Source: Pterobdella sp. o SKG-2022 (taxonomy: Eukaryota; Annelida; Clitellata; Hirudinida; Piscicolidae). Taken from it: DNA of 64,000 bases. Within the stretch, counting starts at the first letter, position 1; the number at the start of each line of letters is the position of its first letter. The stretch lies in assembly GCA_964035795.1 (NCBI GenBank), contig OZ038320.1, positions 22,338,589-22,402,588 of the forward strand, read 5' to 3'. The translations under genes were made by a program, and so were the position numbers. Of the stretch, positions 37,453 to 49,629 are shown piece after piece. Under the pieces are notes generated by a model that made no database searches, was not told the DNA's origin, and saw only the letters and a list, made by a program, of their open reading frames with translations.

Positions 37453-38546
37453 ATGTCGAGAAACATTTGGAATTTGTCGTTGCTGTTTATGTCTTTGATC
37501 AATTCTGATTTCAAAACAAGTTAGTTTATAGGTTTTATAACGTTGGAAATTCACCACCATTTAGGCATGAAATCTGAAGAGTGAAAGCTTAAGATGCCCT
37601 AGAATATTCAATTCAAAAAAACAGTAAAAAATTTAATTTTTAACGAAGCTTTTTGAAAAAACTTTTTTTCATGATATTTTTCAAGTGAATATAATGATGA
37701 AAATATATTTTTTCAAAAAGCTTCGTATAAAATGACCATTTTTAGTGTTTCTTCGAATTGAATAAAATCTTAAGGCTCTTATCAAATCTGAAATCTCTGA
37801 TTATTTGTGAGAATTCTTATAATAGTATTTCAATAAATTTTGAAAATTCTCACAGTTGGGCTTGAATTCACAACTTTGACTGTTTCTTATAACGCTACAA
37901 CATCGCTATTAAACGAAACTCAACCTGTTCCAACAAAAAAGACTGTGAATAATGACGCTAAAAAGACACCAGTGCCATCGACCACAAGATCTGTCAGTTT
38001 CTTAACTAATAATAAATAGAAATATTTTAGCTTCAAATCTAAAATTTAAAAAAATATATGAACATGGGATTTTTTCAATTTTATCAAATTATTTTTTCAC
38101 AATTAATCTTTTTCGTTTTATCAAATAGATAATAATAACTCAAGCTTAACTATTATTTTAAAGCATTTTGATAAGGTTATCTTAAAATTTAAAAATAACC
38201 CTTTATGCTGAATAATTTAAGGTTAATTACCAATCTCAATATATTATCAAATTTGCAGCCAGTTGCGGCTTCTAAGACTCAGATCGGAGTTGGGCTAGGC
38301 ATGGGATTTGGCTTTACTGTCGGCCTCATCATCTTCACCATCATTCTCTGGAAAACCTGTTGTGGTCTCATGTCAGCAAGGTATACTCCACTGTCGATTA
38401 CCATGCTTATAATCACATAAACTTGAGTGAAATATTTTATAAGAAAAAGCGAATCAGCACACAATAGAGTGGTTCCCTCAAAAAAAGAAGACTCGGTTCC
38501 AAAGGAGAAACTAGATGATGTCTCACCCTTCCAAACAGTATCATGA
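37453..38546 (+). CDS. Unrecognised small type I single-pass membrane protein
   Basis: Four exons in consistent phase: 37453-37519, 37856-37992, 38259-38380, 38444-38546 (stop TGA), 142 residues. Residues 1-20 (MSRNIWNLSLLFMSLINS) look like a signal peptide. Residues about 23-67 form a short Thr/Ser-rich ectodomain with three N-glycosylation sequons (NAT, NET and one overlapping). Residues about 76-98 (GVGLGMGFGFTVGLIIFT and on) are a Gly-rich transmembrane helix with GxxxG-type spacing, followed by Cys-Cys, then a charged cytosolic tail of about 40 residues (SAHNRVVPSKK, KEKLDDVSPF). I recognise no family. The clean splice phases and the ordered layout of signal, ectodomain, helix and tail argue that it is real. 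Gly-rich helices and the Cys pair suggest dimer formation or palmitoylation, which is inference. Confidence 0.75.
37565..37800. repeat. Long imperfect foldback in intron 1 of the membrane-protein gene
   Basis: Arms of about 100 bases are inverted copies: the inner 19 bases are exact (ACGAAGCTTTTTGAAAAAA against its complement near 37711-37729), and further out ATTCAATTC, GCTTAAGAT/CCTTAAGAT and GAAATCTGA recur in inverse order. The AAGCTT core links it to the foldback family of 6772-6928. Confidence 0.75.
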
Positions 38547-39129
38547 AGCTTAATCATTAGCGCGGCTTATTAATTTTTAATAATTTCATTGAAAACAGTT
38601 TAGTTTTTAGCAAGGACGATGTCGAAAACTTTTAGACAATTTTTAAGTTTATTTCAATTAGTTTTGTATTACTAGAATACTTATGAACATCTCATAAATT
38701 AAATAATTACATACGTTTTTGATTCTATTCATCTTGAAACTATACAATGATGAATATTCAGAAAAATTATTAAAAATCTTCAAATTTATTACAACAAATT
38801 GTTGACGATTTCTATTGAATACACGCCTCTAATGAACATCAATACTACAATGTAGGGTTCAACTATGAAATTTCAACGTATAACATCGAAGCTCATGATC
38901 CATTCTTTTATGATATGCATGTCTTATTTCCAGTACGTGTACATTGATTTAAGTTTCATGAATCCGTTTTAAGTTCTCATATATTCTTTAAATCGAAACA
39001 AAAAGATCTTGAAAAAAGTTTGTTTTAAATTGTCTAAATAAAATTTAAAAGTTTAAAAAATTTTTAGAAGAAATTCCGGCTTTAAATGCAGTCTGAATTA
39101 CATACCATTGGAGTTTTGAAGCGCTCAGC
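38547..39129. other. Convergent spacer
   Basis: Lies between two gene 3' ends (TGA at 38544-38546 plus and stop at 39130-39132 minus). No other feature seen. Confidence 0.5.
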
Positions 39130-42100
39130 TCACAAAAGGTAATAGGGCCAATAAATGAGATTGAAAATGAAAAAAAAGATGGGAAAAAGAATACGAGACA
39201 TTTTGTCCACTAATGCCGCATTACTGACATCCTCGCCACACAACAATCCAGTCAGCCCTCGCTTCTGTTTGCGAATATTTAAACATTTAATCTTTTATTG
39301 TTTTATTTTATGATATAACTTTTGAGTAGTTTTTTCAAAATTGAAATAGTTTTGAGTGAATGAGCAAAAATGAAGTTCCAAAAAAATTATGTTTTCTTAG
39401 TTTTCACAAAGTCAATATTTTAAAAGCATGAACAGTTAACTAGCATTTATAATTTAAAAATTTTTCATTGAAATCCAATTTTTTTTTTTGCCACTCAAAC
39501 AAATGAATAAGAACTCACTTTTCTTTTAATTGCATTCTTATCTATGATTCTCTTATCCTTTCTCGCCAAGACATTCACGACGGAGTATTCAATGAATGCT
39601 CCACACACAAACACTAGGCATAGAACCATCCACACGTCTATTGCCTTGTTAAACGCATTTAAACCTCTTTTTAATAATTTATTTTCATGGTATATAGTAA
39701 TAACAAAAACTACTTTAAAAATTGAGTCTCACTGCTAAGTTACAAGCAAACAAGTGAGTTAGATTATAGTGGCGAGAAACTAATGAGTTTTCAATACCAC
39801 TTTTATTTTAGAAGAGTTACTTTTTATGAAACACTCAGAGAAATATTCAAAAAAATTAATTCAGTTTAATAAATTAAAAATCTTTTTAATTATAAATATA
39901 TCAAATTTTGAGTAAAATAAAAATTCACAATACAAATTCAAACTTATTTAATTATCTTTTTGTTTACAAGTTTTGGCGCATAAATTTCCATCAAACTTGT
40001 TTTATAATAAATATACTTTGACAAGCCTTAGTGAAGGATACAGCCGGGAATCTTCCTTGCCCCAGACTTTGTTGTGTTATTGTTAAAATAGTCAATATGC
40101 CCAATGAAATTCTAGCTGGAACCTTGTAACGTTGTGATGTTATTTTAAATTCAACTCAAATAAGAGAATTTTCAACATAAAATTTTCTTTAGTTGTTTCA
40201 ATTAAGTGTTAGTGTAGTATTGTTGAATTACATAAGGCATGACATTGTCAAAAGAAGCTGCAAGTGTTAACAAGAATACTCTTGTTTTCAAGTATACTTC
40301 TTGAATATTCTCAAAAAAATAATTGAAAGTTATAGAAGACACACAACCGAATCAAGATCGATCCAAAAAGACACCCATGACAGAGTGACAACCATGAAGC
40401 TAGGAAGGTAGGTTGATAAAACATACGCCTGTTTTTTTAATAATGTGTAGTTAGACTCATTGAAACTACCACATATTAAGGTTGATAAACATTGTGGAAT
40501 GATAAATTTATAAATATCGAAACCATCAACTCAGCAAAGAAGCCACAATACCTTGAGTCTTCTTTCCAGGTGGATATGTGCTCGTAAGCACGGAAACGAA
40601 CCTGGGAATTGTTCAAAAACCAATAACTAATGAATGAAATAGTATTATTTTACGCACTAAAAGAGGCGAATAATAGAAATGGACTAACCGGTGCTAACTT
40701 GCTTTTTAGAACAAATCTCATGGGAAATACCTGAAATTATTGAATTTCCATTTATCATTCCAACGTTTACCATTAATGTCTATAAAGAAAAAGCAATTAA
40801 AAAAATTTGCTTTTGGCATTAACATTTAAGAAAAAAATATTCAAATTTGTGTATGGTTAAGTTAATATTTTTTACTCTATTAATCCAAAAAGGGCACATT
40901 TAAAGGTAATATGAGTATAACTGTAAAGAAGATTAAAACCCCATACTACTTATGTTCATTAAAATTTTAAAACTGTTTAGCAAACAAAAAACCATCTAAA
41001 TACTCTCTATTTAATAACCTTTTATATGGTACTCAGGTAGACTTATTCTTTCGTTTATTTCCACTGCTGCCGCATCTTGTCGCCAGTAAAACAACAGGTC
41101 TTGAGTTGTGTATGCATCTGTATATTATAGCTTCATGATAAACTCACAAGTATCATGAATTATATCGATTAATTTGTTAGTTTTATGCTACTTATAAGCT
41201 CTGAAATATATTCTTACAACTTCCGAGCTCAATGTTGCAAGACTGATTATCCATGGGAAATTTGTCAAACTTCATGTCGCAAGCTAATGTCAAAGTCAAT
41301 CGTTGGCTGTATAAAATTGTACCTGCGAAATGGTTAATATAATCGTCATTTGATTTGATATTAAGACTTTTGATGATATTTTCATTATATCGAACCATCA
41401 GGAGAAATTCTAATGAGACGATTGGGCACAGTAATTTGGTGAAAAACACCGGCTTTTAAATTCCTCACGAAAACATCAGGTGTCCACAAACGATCGAATT
41501 GTCGATGGTTAAGAGTAATGTTCTTCATGTCTTTATCGTAAACCAGCCTGTCATCACGCCAAAGTTGCCTCAAATACAAAGTCATTGAAAAGTCCTTGTA
41601 TGGAAATATAAACGTTTGTATTTTTATTTTTAAGCTTAAAAGATGTTTCAAAATTGAAATTTATTTAAAACTAATGATGTGGCTCAAAAATCATATCGTT
41701 TATTACTTATTTCATGCTAATATATTTTTTTCAAAATTTTCATTTTAGAATTTTTTAAACCAATACAACTCAATTATCCATTTTAGCACAAAACTATCAA
41801 CAATGAATGGCAATTTTTCAGTTGCAAAAAGAGAAGATCTTGCAATAGTCATTATTATTCCTGCTTGCGCTTTACAAATGAATAGTTTAACACAAATCTT
41901 TATTTCAAATGCATCAAAAAATAAAAATTACATTTATAAGAACAATTTTCTTAGCATCTCAAATATTGAAACTAAGAATTCTCTAACTCAATTATTTCTT
42001 TTGAGTAATTCAGTAAAAATATTTTTCTTATTAAACAAACACAGAATTATTAGTTTTTTTCTGTTTATTGAAGCAAGCTTCCAATTGACGTATTTTCAAC

Positions 42101-45100
42101 TTGACATACAGGCATATATAAATTGATATATGAAGTTTTTACAAAAAGGAACAATGCAGCAAAATGCCATATAGCCACAAGCCATTAACTAAGTAGAAAA
42201 ATGTATTGAGTACTTGTCGTATCAAATGGTGCTTATGTGGTGTGAAATGATGAGTAGTTTGGAATTTGGCAAGTAAAAAGTAATAGTTTGAGTTACTCGA
42301 AACTCAAAAAAACACTTTCTTTTATTAATAAGTAATTTTTATTTTTAAATTAATTTAAATTTTTGTGTTTGTAGCATCTATTTTTGTATAGTTATTCAAA
42401 ATATATTTTTCATATCTGAAAACCATTCCAGAGAGTATATTTTTCTGATAGATAAAAATATTTTTTTGCATAAGTAATATCCGTTGATGTCACAATAGGA
42501 TAATTTATAAGAGGGCATGATATTTGTGAATAATCAATCCAGCACATTATGATCAATAAATTGGTGGCTTGAAGAAGCTGTTGGTTTCTCTACATGTTAG
42601 ATCCAGAGCCTTGGGTTTTTTAGCAGATTGGTTCGAATTAATTGCTTTGTGAGACTTCTCAGTTTGTAAAGTGCTGACGCGATGTTTGCGATACCAGCCA
42701 CATTCACTGCGGTCAATTGCAAGCTTTGGTTGCCAGAGACTTCCATCAATAGTGAACAATTTTTGAGCGCAGTTGTTATTCTTCACGTCATTCGTAGGAT
42801 TGAATGAGTTTTTGACTCTCAATATGTGAGGATGCTGCACTAAAATTTTTCTGCTGTTCATCGAAATTTCTTTTTTCTTCGAAGGTCGGTTGAGAGTTTG
42901 TGGAGTTTTCAACAAATCAGAAATGGGTTTTTCTTTGTTGAAGTAATCTCCCATCAAGTCATAACGGTTGCATTTTACTGTTTCAAACAGGTATCTGTTG
43001 CTGAATTTACGCATTTGTTCATTCAAAGACAAGGGCTCATTTTTTTTATTAGGCACAAATTTACAAGCTTCCACTGAACCAATCCAATCTTTTTCACCTT
43101 TTAGCTGCTTTTTCTGCTCACTGTTGAAAGTGCAAAATGAAGACTTACTGACAGTATGATCTGGATAAGATTCTCCATTTAGGGCTGAAGGAGTAGATTG
43201 GTTTCTGTCATTAAACTGGTCAAAAGTATTTCTATTCGAAACTGATCGAAAATCGCTTTCAGAATTGTATAGTTGCTCGTAATCCATGGCCTTAAAAGTT
43301 AAACCTTTTTATACAGTCTATCAATTATTATTGATGTTTAAAATAGGTATTATATCCAATGATACTATAAACTTCAAAAGTTTTTTTTTCTATAACATTT
43401 TAAAACAAATAAATTAATAAACTATCTTCATCACATGAAGACAAATTTCAAATTTAAGGATTTCCCGCTGAAACTCAGTGTAGTATATTCTTTAAAATTG
43501 GATGTTTTTGAATGGGATTAAATTGATTAATTCGATGTTTTTTATTTGTTTATGTTTTAAGCAGGCCTGACGTAATCACATGTTGATTTTTTTCTTGGAG
43601 ATTGTCTTTTAAAAGTGAACTTCAGTTTATACTAAAAACTTTGATCAATCTTTTCTGTATTACGGATATATTCAGCAAAAGGGGCTATTTGTGAGATGTA
43701 ATTTCTACAAAACACGATTGCACGAGAATATTCTTACTTTGATTATAACACACAACTATGAAAATTCATAACTAATGATTCATCCTTAACATTTGAAGTT
43801 ATAACTGCTAAAATCGTTCTAAACAGAATACAATAACGAGTGTCTATCGTGGCGCTTACTTTGGGTTTTTGAACCATATACTCATAAAATAAAGTTATGG
43901 TTATTCTAATACTTCGAAATAGTAATTTTACAGAGATTAACTATTGCACTAATAATATCTTATTATTAGAATGCTTTATACTGCTCTAGAATGTTTCATT
44001 TTCTATACACTAATAATAACTTATTATTAGAATGTTCTATACTGTTCTAGAATGTTCCATTTTCTATGTTGTTCTAGAATGTTCTAATTTTTACATTGCT
44101 CTAGAATATTCTTAATCTATAGTATATAAACATTTAGAAATTTCATACTTGTGTCTTCTGTCTTCCTTACTTGGTTATTACATTAATAAAAATATTTGAA
44201 TCTATTGCTTTTTCATTACAAGAAACACAACAAATAATGATGATATAAAAAGTTTGAAAAGCATTATTGAGTTAAAGTTGCGAAAAGTTATATTAAATCT
44301 ATACAAAAATGTATTGTTTCAACAAAATAGTTTTTTAAATATGTGAACTAACCATTTGGGTCTCCGAAATGGAGCTTATAGCATTTATGTTGATGTTGAG
44401 GAAGACGTCTAAGGGGGATCCTTTAGAGAAAGAAATGAAAATATAAGAGCTTACATGAAGGAATGAGAACTGAGAAAAAAAATAAGAGTTTGATAAGAAA
44501 AAATTTCGAACAATGTAAAACTAATCTATTTGAATGAACAAATATAAATTCATTATTTTGGATCGTAAAAAGGTTTTTTAGAGTTTTGTATCTATGTTAT
44601 ATCCTAGAAACACTCAAAATATTCGCCCACCATAAACATAGCATTGCGTTTTTAACTTGGTGACGTAAAAGATCCTATTTCAGATCTTATGAAGTATTAT
44701 TTGGTTGACAAACAATAGAAACCAGTGAATTCTGGACGCTATTTAACATAAGTTTGCATTTTCTGTCTTTTTTGAAGAGATTTTTCATGCGTTTGCCTAC
44801 CTTTAATAATTTATGACGCAGTAAGACTAAAATCATTTCTTTTAATTATATAAATTTTAAAACAAATTGTCAATCAAATTCATTTTTTTTAAATGCTAAA
44901 ATACACAATTGCGAGATTTTTTGTAAACCAAAAACGCTCTAAGGTACAATTAGAAATATTGAAGCGAAAATGATTTTAGTCTAGAATGCAAATTCTATTT
45001 TGATTTGAATAATTTAAAAGTTACTTTCATATATATTAAAAACCATTGAAGTGTAGTTAATATTCTAAATAAATGTATATGAAAGAACAATAATTGATTT

Positions 45101-45385
45101 ACCAGAGCCTGCTTGGGGCCTTGATCGACTGTTGTACCGACTCTCGTCCAGTAGCTTTTCCACCGTATCTTCGACCATTTCTTTTTTGACTTTTCTTTTA
45201 AACAATTTATGCATAAATAAAAATTTAATTATTCATTGCTCAAACTAAAATATTCCAACTTTTTAACATTCTATTAACAAAAATTAAATGCCATGTTTAA
45301 AAAGAATTGAAGGAAGTTACCTGAAAGGCCTTGAAGCGTGAAGCAAGTCTGCAATGAGAATTATGAACAAGAACCCTTTCATCAT
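39130..45385 (-). CDS. Cys-loop ligand-gated anion channel subunit (GABA-A/glycine/GluCl type)
   Basis: Exons on the minus strand: 45385 to about 45318 (signal peptide MMKGFLFIILIADLLH), about 45216-45115 (EKLLDESRYNSR), about 44422-44371 (LDVFLNINAISSISETQM), about 41619-41391 (DFSMTLYLRQLWRDDRL, LWTPDVFVRNLKAG, RLIRISPDG), about 41322-41215 (ILYSQRLTLTLA and the Cys-loop: two Cys 13 residues apart, CDMKF...NQSC), about 41110-41020 (YTTQDLLFYWR, ERISLPEY), about 40733-40692, about 40432-40345 (TM1, YLPSFMVVTLSWVSFW), about 40123-40030 (TM2, VPARISLGILTILTIT), about 39650-39503 (TM3, AIDVWMVLCLVFV), and 39255-39130 (TM4, FFFIFNLIYWPYYLL, TGA). The PAR motif before TM2 marks an anion channel. 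FYWR and ERIxLP favour the GABA-A side, while ISSISE and TLTLAC favour glycine/GluCl, so the ligand is not decided. The join before TM1 is unresolved. The intron 41620-44370 hosts another gene. Confidence 0.9.
42553..43287 (-). CDS. Unrecognised intronless 244-aa protein nested in the receptor intron
   Basis: One uninterrupted frame from ATG (43287) to TAA, 244 codons, by far the longest open frame in this part of the window and inside a 2.7-kb intron of the Cys-loop receptor, same strand. The protein is hydrophilic and basic, without signal peptide or membrane helix. It is rich in Asn, Ser and Lys, with spaced aromatic blocks (KDWIGSVEACKFVPNK; NRYLFETVKCNRYDLMGDYF; SLWQPKLAIDRSECGWYRKH; ETNSFFKPPIY) of the kind seen in small microtubule-lining ciliary proteins, but I do not recognise a family. 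Codon content is less AT-rich than the surrounding intron, supporting real coding. Tandem heat-shock-element-like motifs and a TATA box lie about 0.65-1.1 kb upstream. Transcription as an independent unit is inference. Confidence 0.8.
   Translation of the reverse strand: MDYEQLYNSESDFRSVSNRNTFDQFNDRNQSTPSALNGESYPDHTVSKSSFCTFNSEQKKQLKGEKDWIGSVEACKFVPNKKNEPLSLNEQMRKFSNRYLFETVKCNRYDLMGDYFNKEKPISDLLKTPQTLNRPSKKKEISMNSRKILVQHPHILRVKNSFNPTNDVKNNNCAQKLFTIDGSLWQPKLAIDRSECGWYRKHRVSTLQTEKSHKAINSNQSAKKPKALDLTCRETNSFFKPPIY
43947..44131 (+). promoter_or_regulatory. Tandem heat-shock-element-like array plus TATA box
   Basis: Two tandem units of about 61 bases (43947-44007, 44008-44068; each begins CACTAATAATA and ends CTAGAATGTT and CATTTTCTAT) are followed by two further CTAGAAT motifs. 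TTCTAGAATGTTC occurs twice and CTCTAGAATGTTT/CTCTAGAATATTC once each; TTCnnGAAnnTTC is the heat-shock factor consensus. TATATAAA follows at 44123-44130. Orientation of the TATA box is plus, opposite to the nested gene, so it may instead be part of a retroelement LTR (a polyadenylation-type AATAAAA is at about 44192). Confidence 0.5.
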
Positions 45386-46917
45386 TCTATGGTGCAGTAT
45401 TCATTTAATAAATGAGTTAGTCAATTATATTATTAGTTATTTGGTAAGTCTTATAATTAGTTAAAAAACTACGACATGAGGTCTTCGATATCACACACTC
45501 ATCGCTGTAAAAACACAATGTATACTGCATTCACAATTATTCAATGGAATTATTCAATGAAAAATTTAATTTGAAATAAGTTTTTAGAACAAATATTGTG
45601 AAATAGTGGAAAGGAAAAATTCTAATATTTTTAACCAAAAAATCCATAGTATTGTTTTTATAGATATAAACATTTTTCTATGATTTTTAATAATAATTTA
45701 TTTTCAAGGAAATTATTTTTTATTAATTACTGCCGAAGTAGATGAACGTATGCTAAAAGATTTTTGGGGAAAAGTTTTTTTTTTTCTCACTGTCGATTCA
45801 ATGATTTTTACATAGCTTTTTTTTTATATTAAAAAACTTTATGAAAACTTTAATTAAAATTTAACTGAAAACATTTGTTTTAAATGAAATAAGTAGTCGT
45901 AATAAAAAGTGAAAAATAGAATAATGAGAAGTAAGGAAACTTTTGTTTTTAAGCAAATTTCACTACTTGTAAAGAGAGCAGTGTTCTTTAAAAAAAGGTT
46001 TGTGATGTCTGGTTAAATATTTTTGACCAATTTTATAGTTTCAGTTTCCACTTTTTTTTGCCTGTTCATAGCATAAGTTATAGTACTCTGTACTTACATT
46101 CTTGAGTACATTTTTTAGCAATTTACTGTAGTGTCAGAGTAGTAATAGTACCTCACGTAGCAACTCAATAGTAGTAGTCTTCTACAAATAAAAGGCTTTC
46201 AACGCGCAGACAGAAATTCAAAATTTTCTTTTTATTTTGGCCACTTTTTTTAGTTATTTTTATTTGTAACTTCTCCAATTTATTTTTCCTTTTGAGAGGG
46301 GCAAACATTGGGTGCTGTTTTTGCATTAATCAATCCTTCACCAATTTAATTTTTCTTCATTCAGTCAACAAAAAAAGCGTTATTATAGATTATTGAGCTG
46401 TTTTAATTATGGAATTTTCATTTGCTTCATCGATACTATGGAAGGATTGTTCAGACAAAAATTATTCGAATTATAAACGTCATAGATTTAAAAATATAAT
46501 TTTCAAGTTTTATTTAAAAAATCGAATAAAATAAACTCACCTTATTAATTTTTGAAGAAATTTCTTTGTAAAAAAATTTAATAATTCTAGTTCAAAATTG
46601 CAAATATGATAAACTTCAAGTAACCATCTAGTTCATATCGTGCCTACACTCCTCACTGTCATTTCTTCAACATTCTTTTACCAAAAGATCTCTACTTTAT
46701 ATATTACAAACATATGTGTATATATTACAGACAATACGTATAATTGAAAAATTCTTGGCAGTCTTAAAAATTTTAGGCAATATGTTTATTGCTTTATCCA
46801 CATAAAATTTATGAAAATCTTAAATTTTTGTAATCGGACAACTGTTTTACACAAAACTTAGTCATTTTTAAAACGTGTTTGAATAAATTCAATTCAGGCT
46901 TTATAAAAATTTACGTA

Positions 46918-46960
46918 TTTGATAATGTAGGTTCACTTTACGAAAAGCTTGGCACACTGA
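46918..46960. repeat. AAGCTT foldback family, arm fragment
   Basis: AATGTAGGTTCACTTTACG followed by AAAAGCTTGGCAC corresponds to one arm of the type copy. The partner arm is not seen. Confidence 0.55.
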
Positions 46961-48825
46961 ATGAAAATTTAATACTGCTTCCTCATTTAACCATCAACTC
47001 AGGTTATACAAAGCACAATAGAGAAGTCATTTGATGAAAAGTAACTGATTTAAAAAATATATATATTTTTGATGAAACTTCAAAACATGATAAAGGTCAA
47101 AAATCCACATAAAGGATTATTAATGAGTTAGTTTAAAGATGGTGAAATTGATAATAAAGAATAATGAGAGAATTTTACTTCTTACTTTTAATGTTAATAA
47201 ATGATAAAATTATTCTTACGTAACAAAAACCATGCTATAAAATTGTTCGGCTAATGAGTTACCATAAGAGGCACGTCTTTATCGACCGAGACTTCAATGC
47301 TTTCTAGCGCTACGGAGGAGCATTCTGAGGCGCCTAGAGTGACTCAAACTACATGACTGCTTTGTGAATTCGTAAACAAAAATACACGACCAAAACCCGG
47401 AAATATTATGTCCAAGATCGGATTCTTCTTTTTCGGCTTTTAGTTTTTCATTTTCTCACAAGCATTCCGCCTCCAGAAAATTTTCATGGACGAGCTCATT
47501 AAGCCAGCTGATCTGGTATTTGTGAAAAAAATGTATTGATTAGGTATAGTTATGAAAACATTGAAAAGCTTTTTAACATTAAATAATGACCCTTTAGAAT
47601 TTTTTTAAATACATTTAAATAGTTTTTTAAGATTTTATGCTCATATAAATGATTTTTAGGATTAAATGTTGAATCTTTATAAAAGAGCGGTAAAGGTATT
47701 TGAAGTATCGTATTAACTTTTATGTTATAATTTATTTTAAAATTCAATTAAAAAATTTTTTTTGATTTTTTTTAGATACATTGATTTGATGGCTAGAAAC
47801 TGCACATTGAATACTTGTTAGAACTGTTACTTAATGAAAACAGAGGCAATAAAAAGAACTGCAAGAAAATGCCAAGAATTACGGTAAGAAGCAAAAATTT
47901 ATCAACCATGTTTGAATAACACTGTGTTCAGCTTGTACTATTTCAAACAGTGATTCAAAGCACTTGTGAAGATTTCAAATCATTTTCGCTGCAGAAGTAA
48001 GCTCTAGCCACTTTAGAATTCTTGACTTCTCTATCGGCTTAACAAACTAATGTCCATACCAGTCGTGATTTCATAATAAATTCTTTCAAACCAAGCATTT
48101 CTGCCCTGTCAAGAAGTTCAGTATAAAAAATCTGTTAAACCGTAAAATTATTATGCTCTCACTCAACGTCAAAAATGGAAGCATTGTGATAATTTTATTT
48201 GTTTTCTATAGATTCCATTTTTCACAATTGAAAATAAGCGGCGATTATAGACTTCTTTCACTTGTAACCTGGTTTCATGCTTGAAATCGTTTTTTTTCAA
48301 AGACTTCCAAAAAAGTCTGGTTTTGTTAACCTGTTACAGTTTTTTCGATAGATTTGTAGGTTGTAAAAAAGCAACCGTCTTATAGCTCAAGTTGTCAATG
48401 ATTTGAGGCTAAGCATCCAATATGTTTGGTTGCGATGACTCATGCTTTTTGCTCAATTACTATGGCATTTATAAACATGTTTTAAAACCAAAAGGGTTAG
48501 CTGTTGCGATCCACAATAAGTCGCGCTTATAAAGTGCTCAAGTGAGCATACACTTTCCAAGAAAAATTTTTATGACTATTTCATAAATTTCTTTTTATCT
48601 TTTTGAAACATTAAGTCGGAAAATAATTAGTATACGTGCAATGCAGATATCCTTGAATAGAATCTTAGACGAGCATAGAAAATAGTATGCTTGAGAGTGG
48701 CAATAAATTGTTATATTATAAAATATTCAAAAATCTGAATGAAACCAAAAGAAAAATGAACCATTATGTTTTTTGAGTCTGAAATAATATGTCCAATAAT
48801 AAAACATTTTTTTAAATCTAATAAG

Positions 48826-48850
48826 ATGCCACGAAGCTTTTCGTAAGTCC
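48826..48850. repeat. AAGCTT foldback family, core fragment
   Basis: GCCACGAAGCTTTTCGTAAG matches the left-arm core of 6772-6928 (GAAGCTTTTCGTAAGG). Only about 25 bases match. Confidence 0.5.
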
Positions 48851-49629
48851 GATTTGGGTAAAGACCAGTGAATTTCAAAAATTTGAAAATTAATGTTTTA
48901 TTGTTGAATAATGAAAGAAAAGTGGAACTATTTTAATATAAATAGTTACGCATGATTTAAAAATTAATCAAGTAAATTTATTAAAAAATAATTTCGAAAA
49001 ATTACCAAAAACTTAAAATTTTGAATAAAAAAGGTTTCACTAATAAATTTTAAATATAATTAGAAAGTAAAAAAAATTGAAAAATGACTAAAAATATAAT
49101 TGATAAAAACTAGAGCGAGTTTATATTTAATTGAATGTAAAAAAATTGAATTTTACTCACATTTCATTTTATTGAAAATGTAATATAAGCAATAAGCTAA
49201 TTATTGATAAAAGGTGCAGTTCAAAATTGTGAAAATATGAATTTTCAAGGTTATGAGAGGCTGATATAAGAAACTTAGAAGCTGCTAATCTCAGCATGAA
49301 AGGAAGAGTTTGAATTTTTTTATGAAAATTAGAAAATAATTTTTTTCACATTCAGTCACATAACGCTACAAGGTATCTTTAATTTGAAGCTATTTAAAAA
49401 TTATTTAATAGGTTTTTTTTGTATTTTCTGATAGAATTCTTGTATTTTTTAATTTAAATATACTTTTAATATTGGAAAAATTTTTATTTGAAAAAACTTA
49501 ATATTATTGGCATGACAAAACACAAAATTGAACAGAAATACTTGTGGAATTTTGAATACATCAAATTACTAATGAGTAATAACTAATTTCAAAAAGTGCA
49601 TACAAGGATTTTATTGATAGGCAAGTTCA

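Larger units (their letters stand above)
45386..49629. other. 4.2-kb gene-poor spacer with repeat fragments
   Basis: No intact gene recognised. Fragments of the AAGCTT foldback family are at 46918-46960 and 48826-48850. Stretches at about 47240-47520 and 47940-48540 are less AT-rich than their surroundings and read for 25-35 codons between stops (for example a Glu/Lys-rich minus-strand stretch near 47440-47500), which looks like worn mobile or pseudogene sequence that I cannot identify. Confidence 0.45.

Noticed and set aside
41803..42126. 107-codon open frame on the plus strand
   Set aside because: Hydrophobic AT-rich composition inside the receptor intron, no splice context, no family resemblance; most likely chance.
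48330..48540. Possible transposase or other coding remnant
   Set aside because: One frame reads fairly well between stops but no catalytic motif or family pattern is recognisable.
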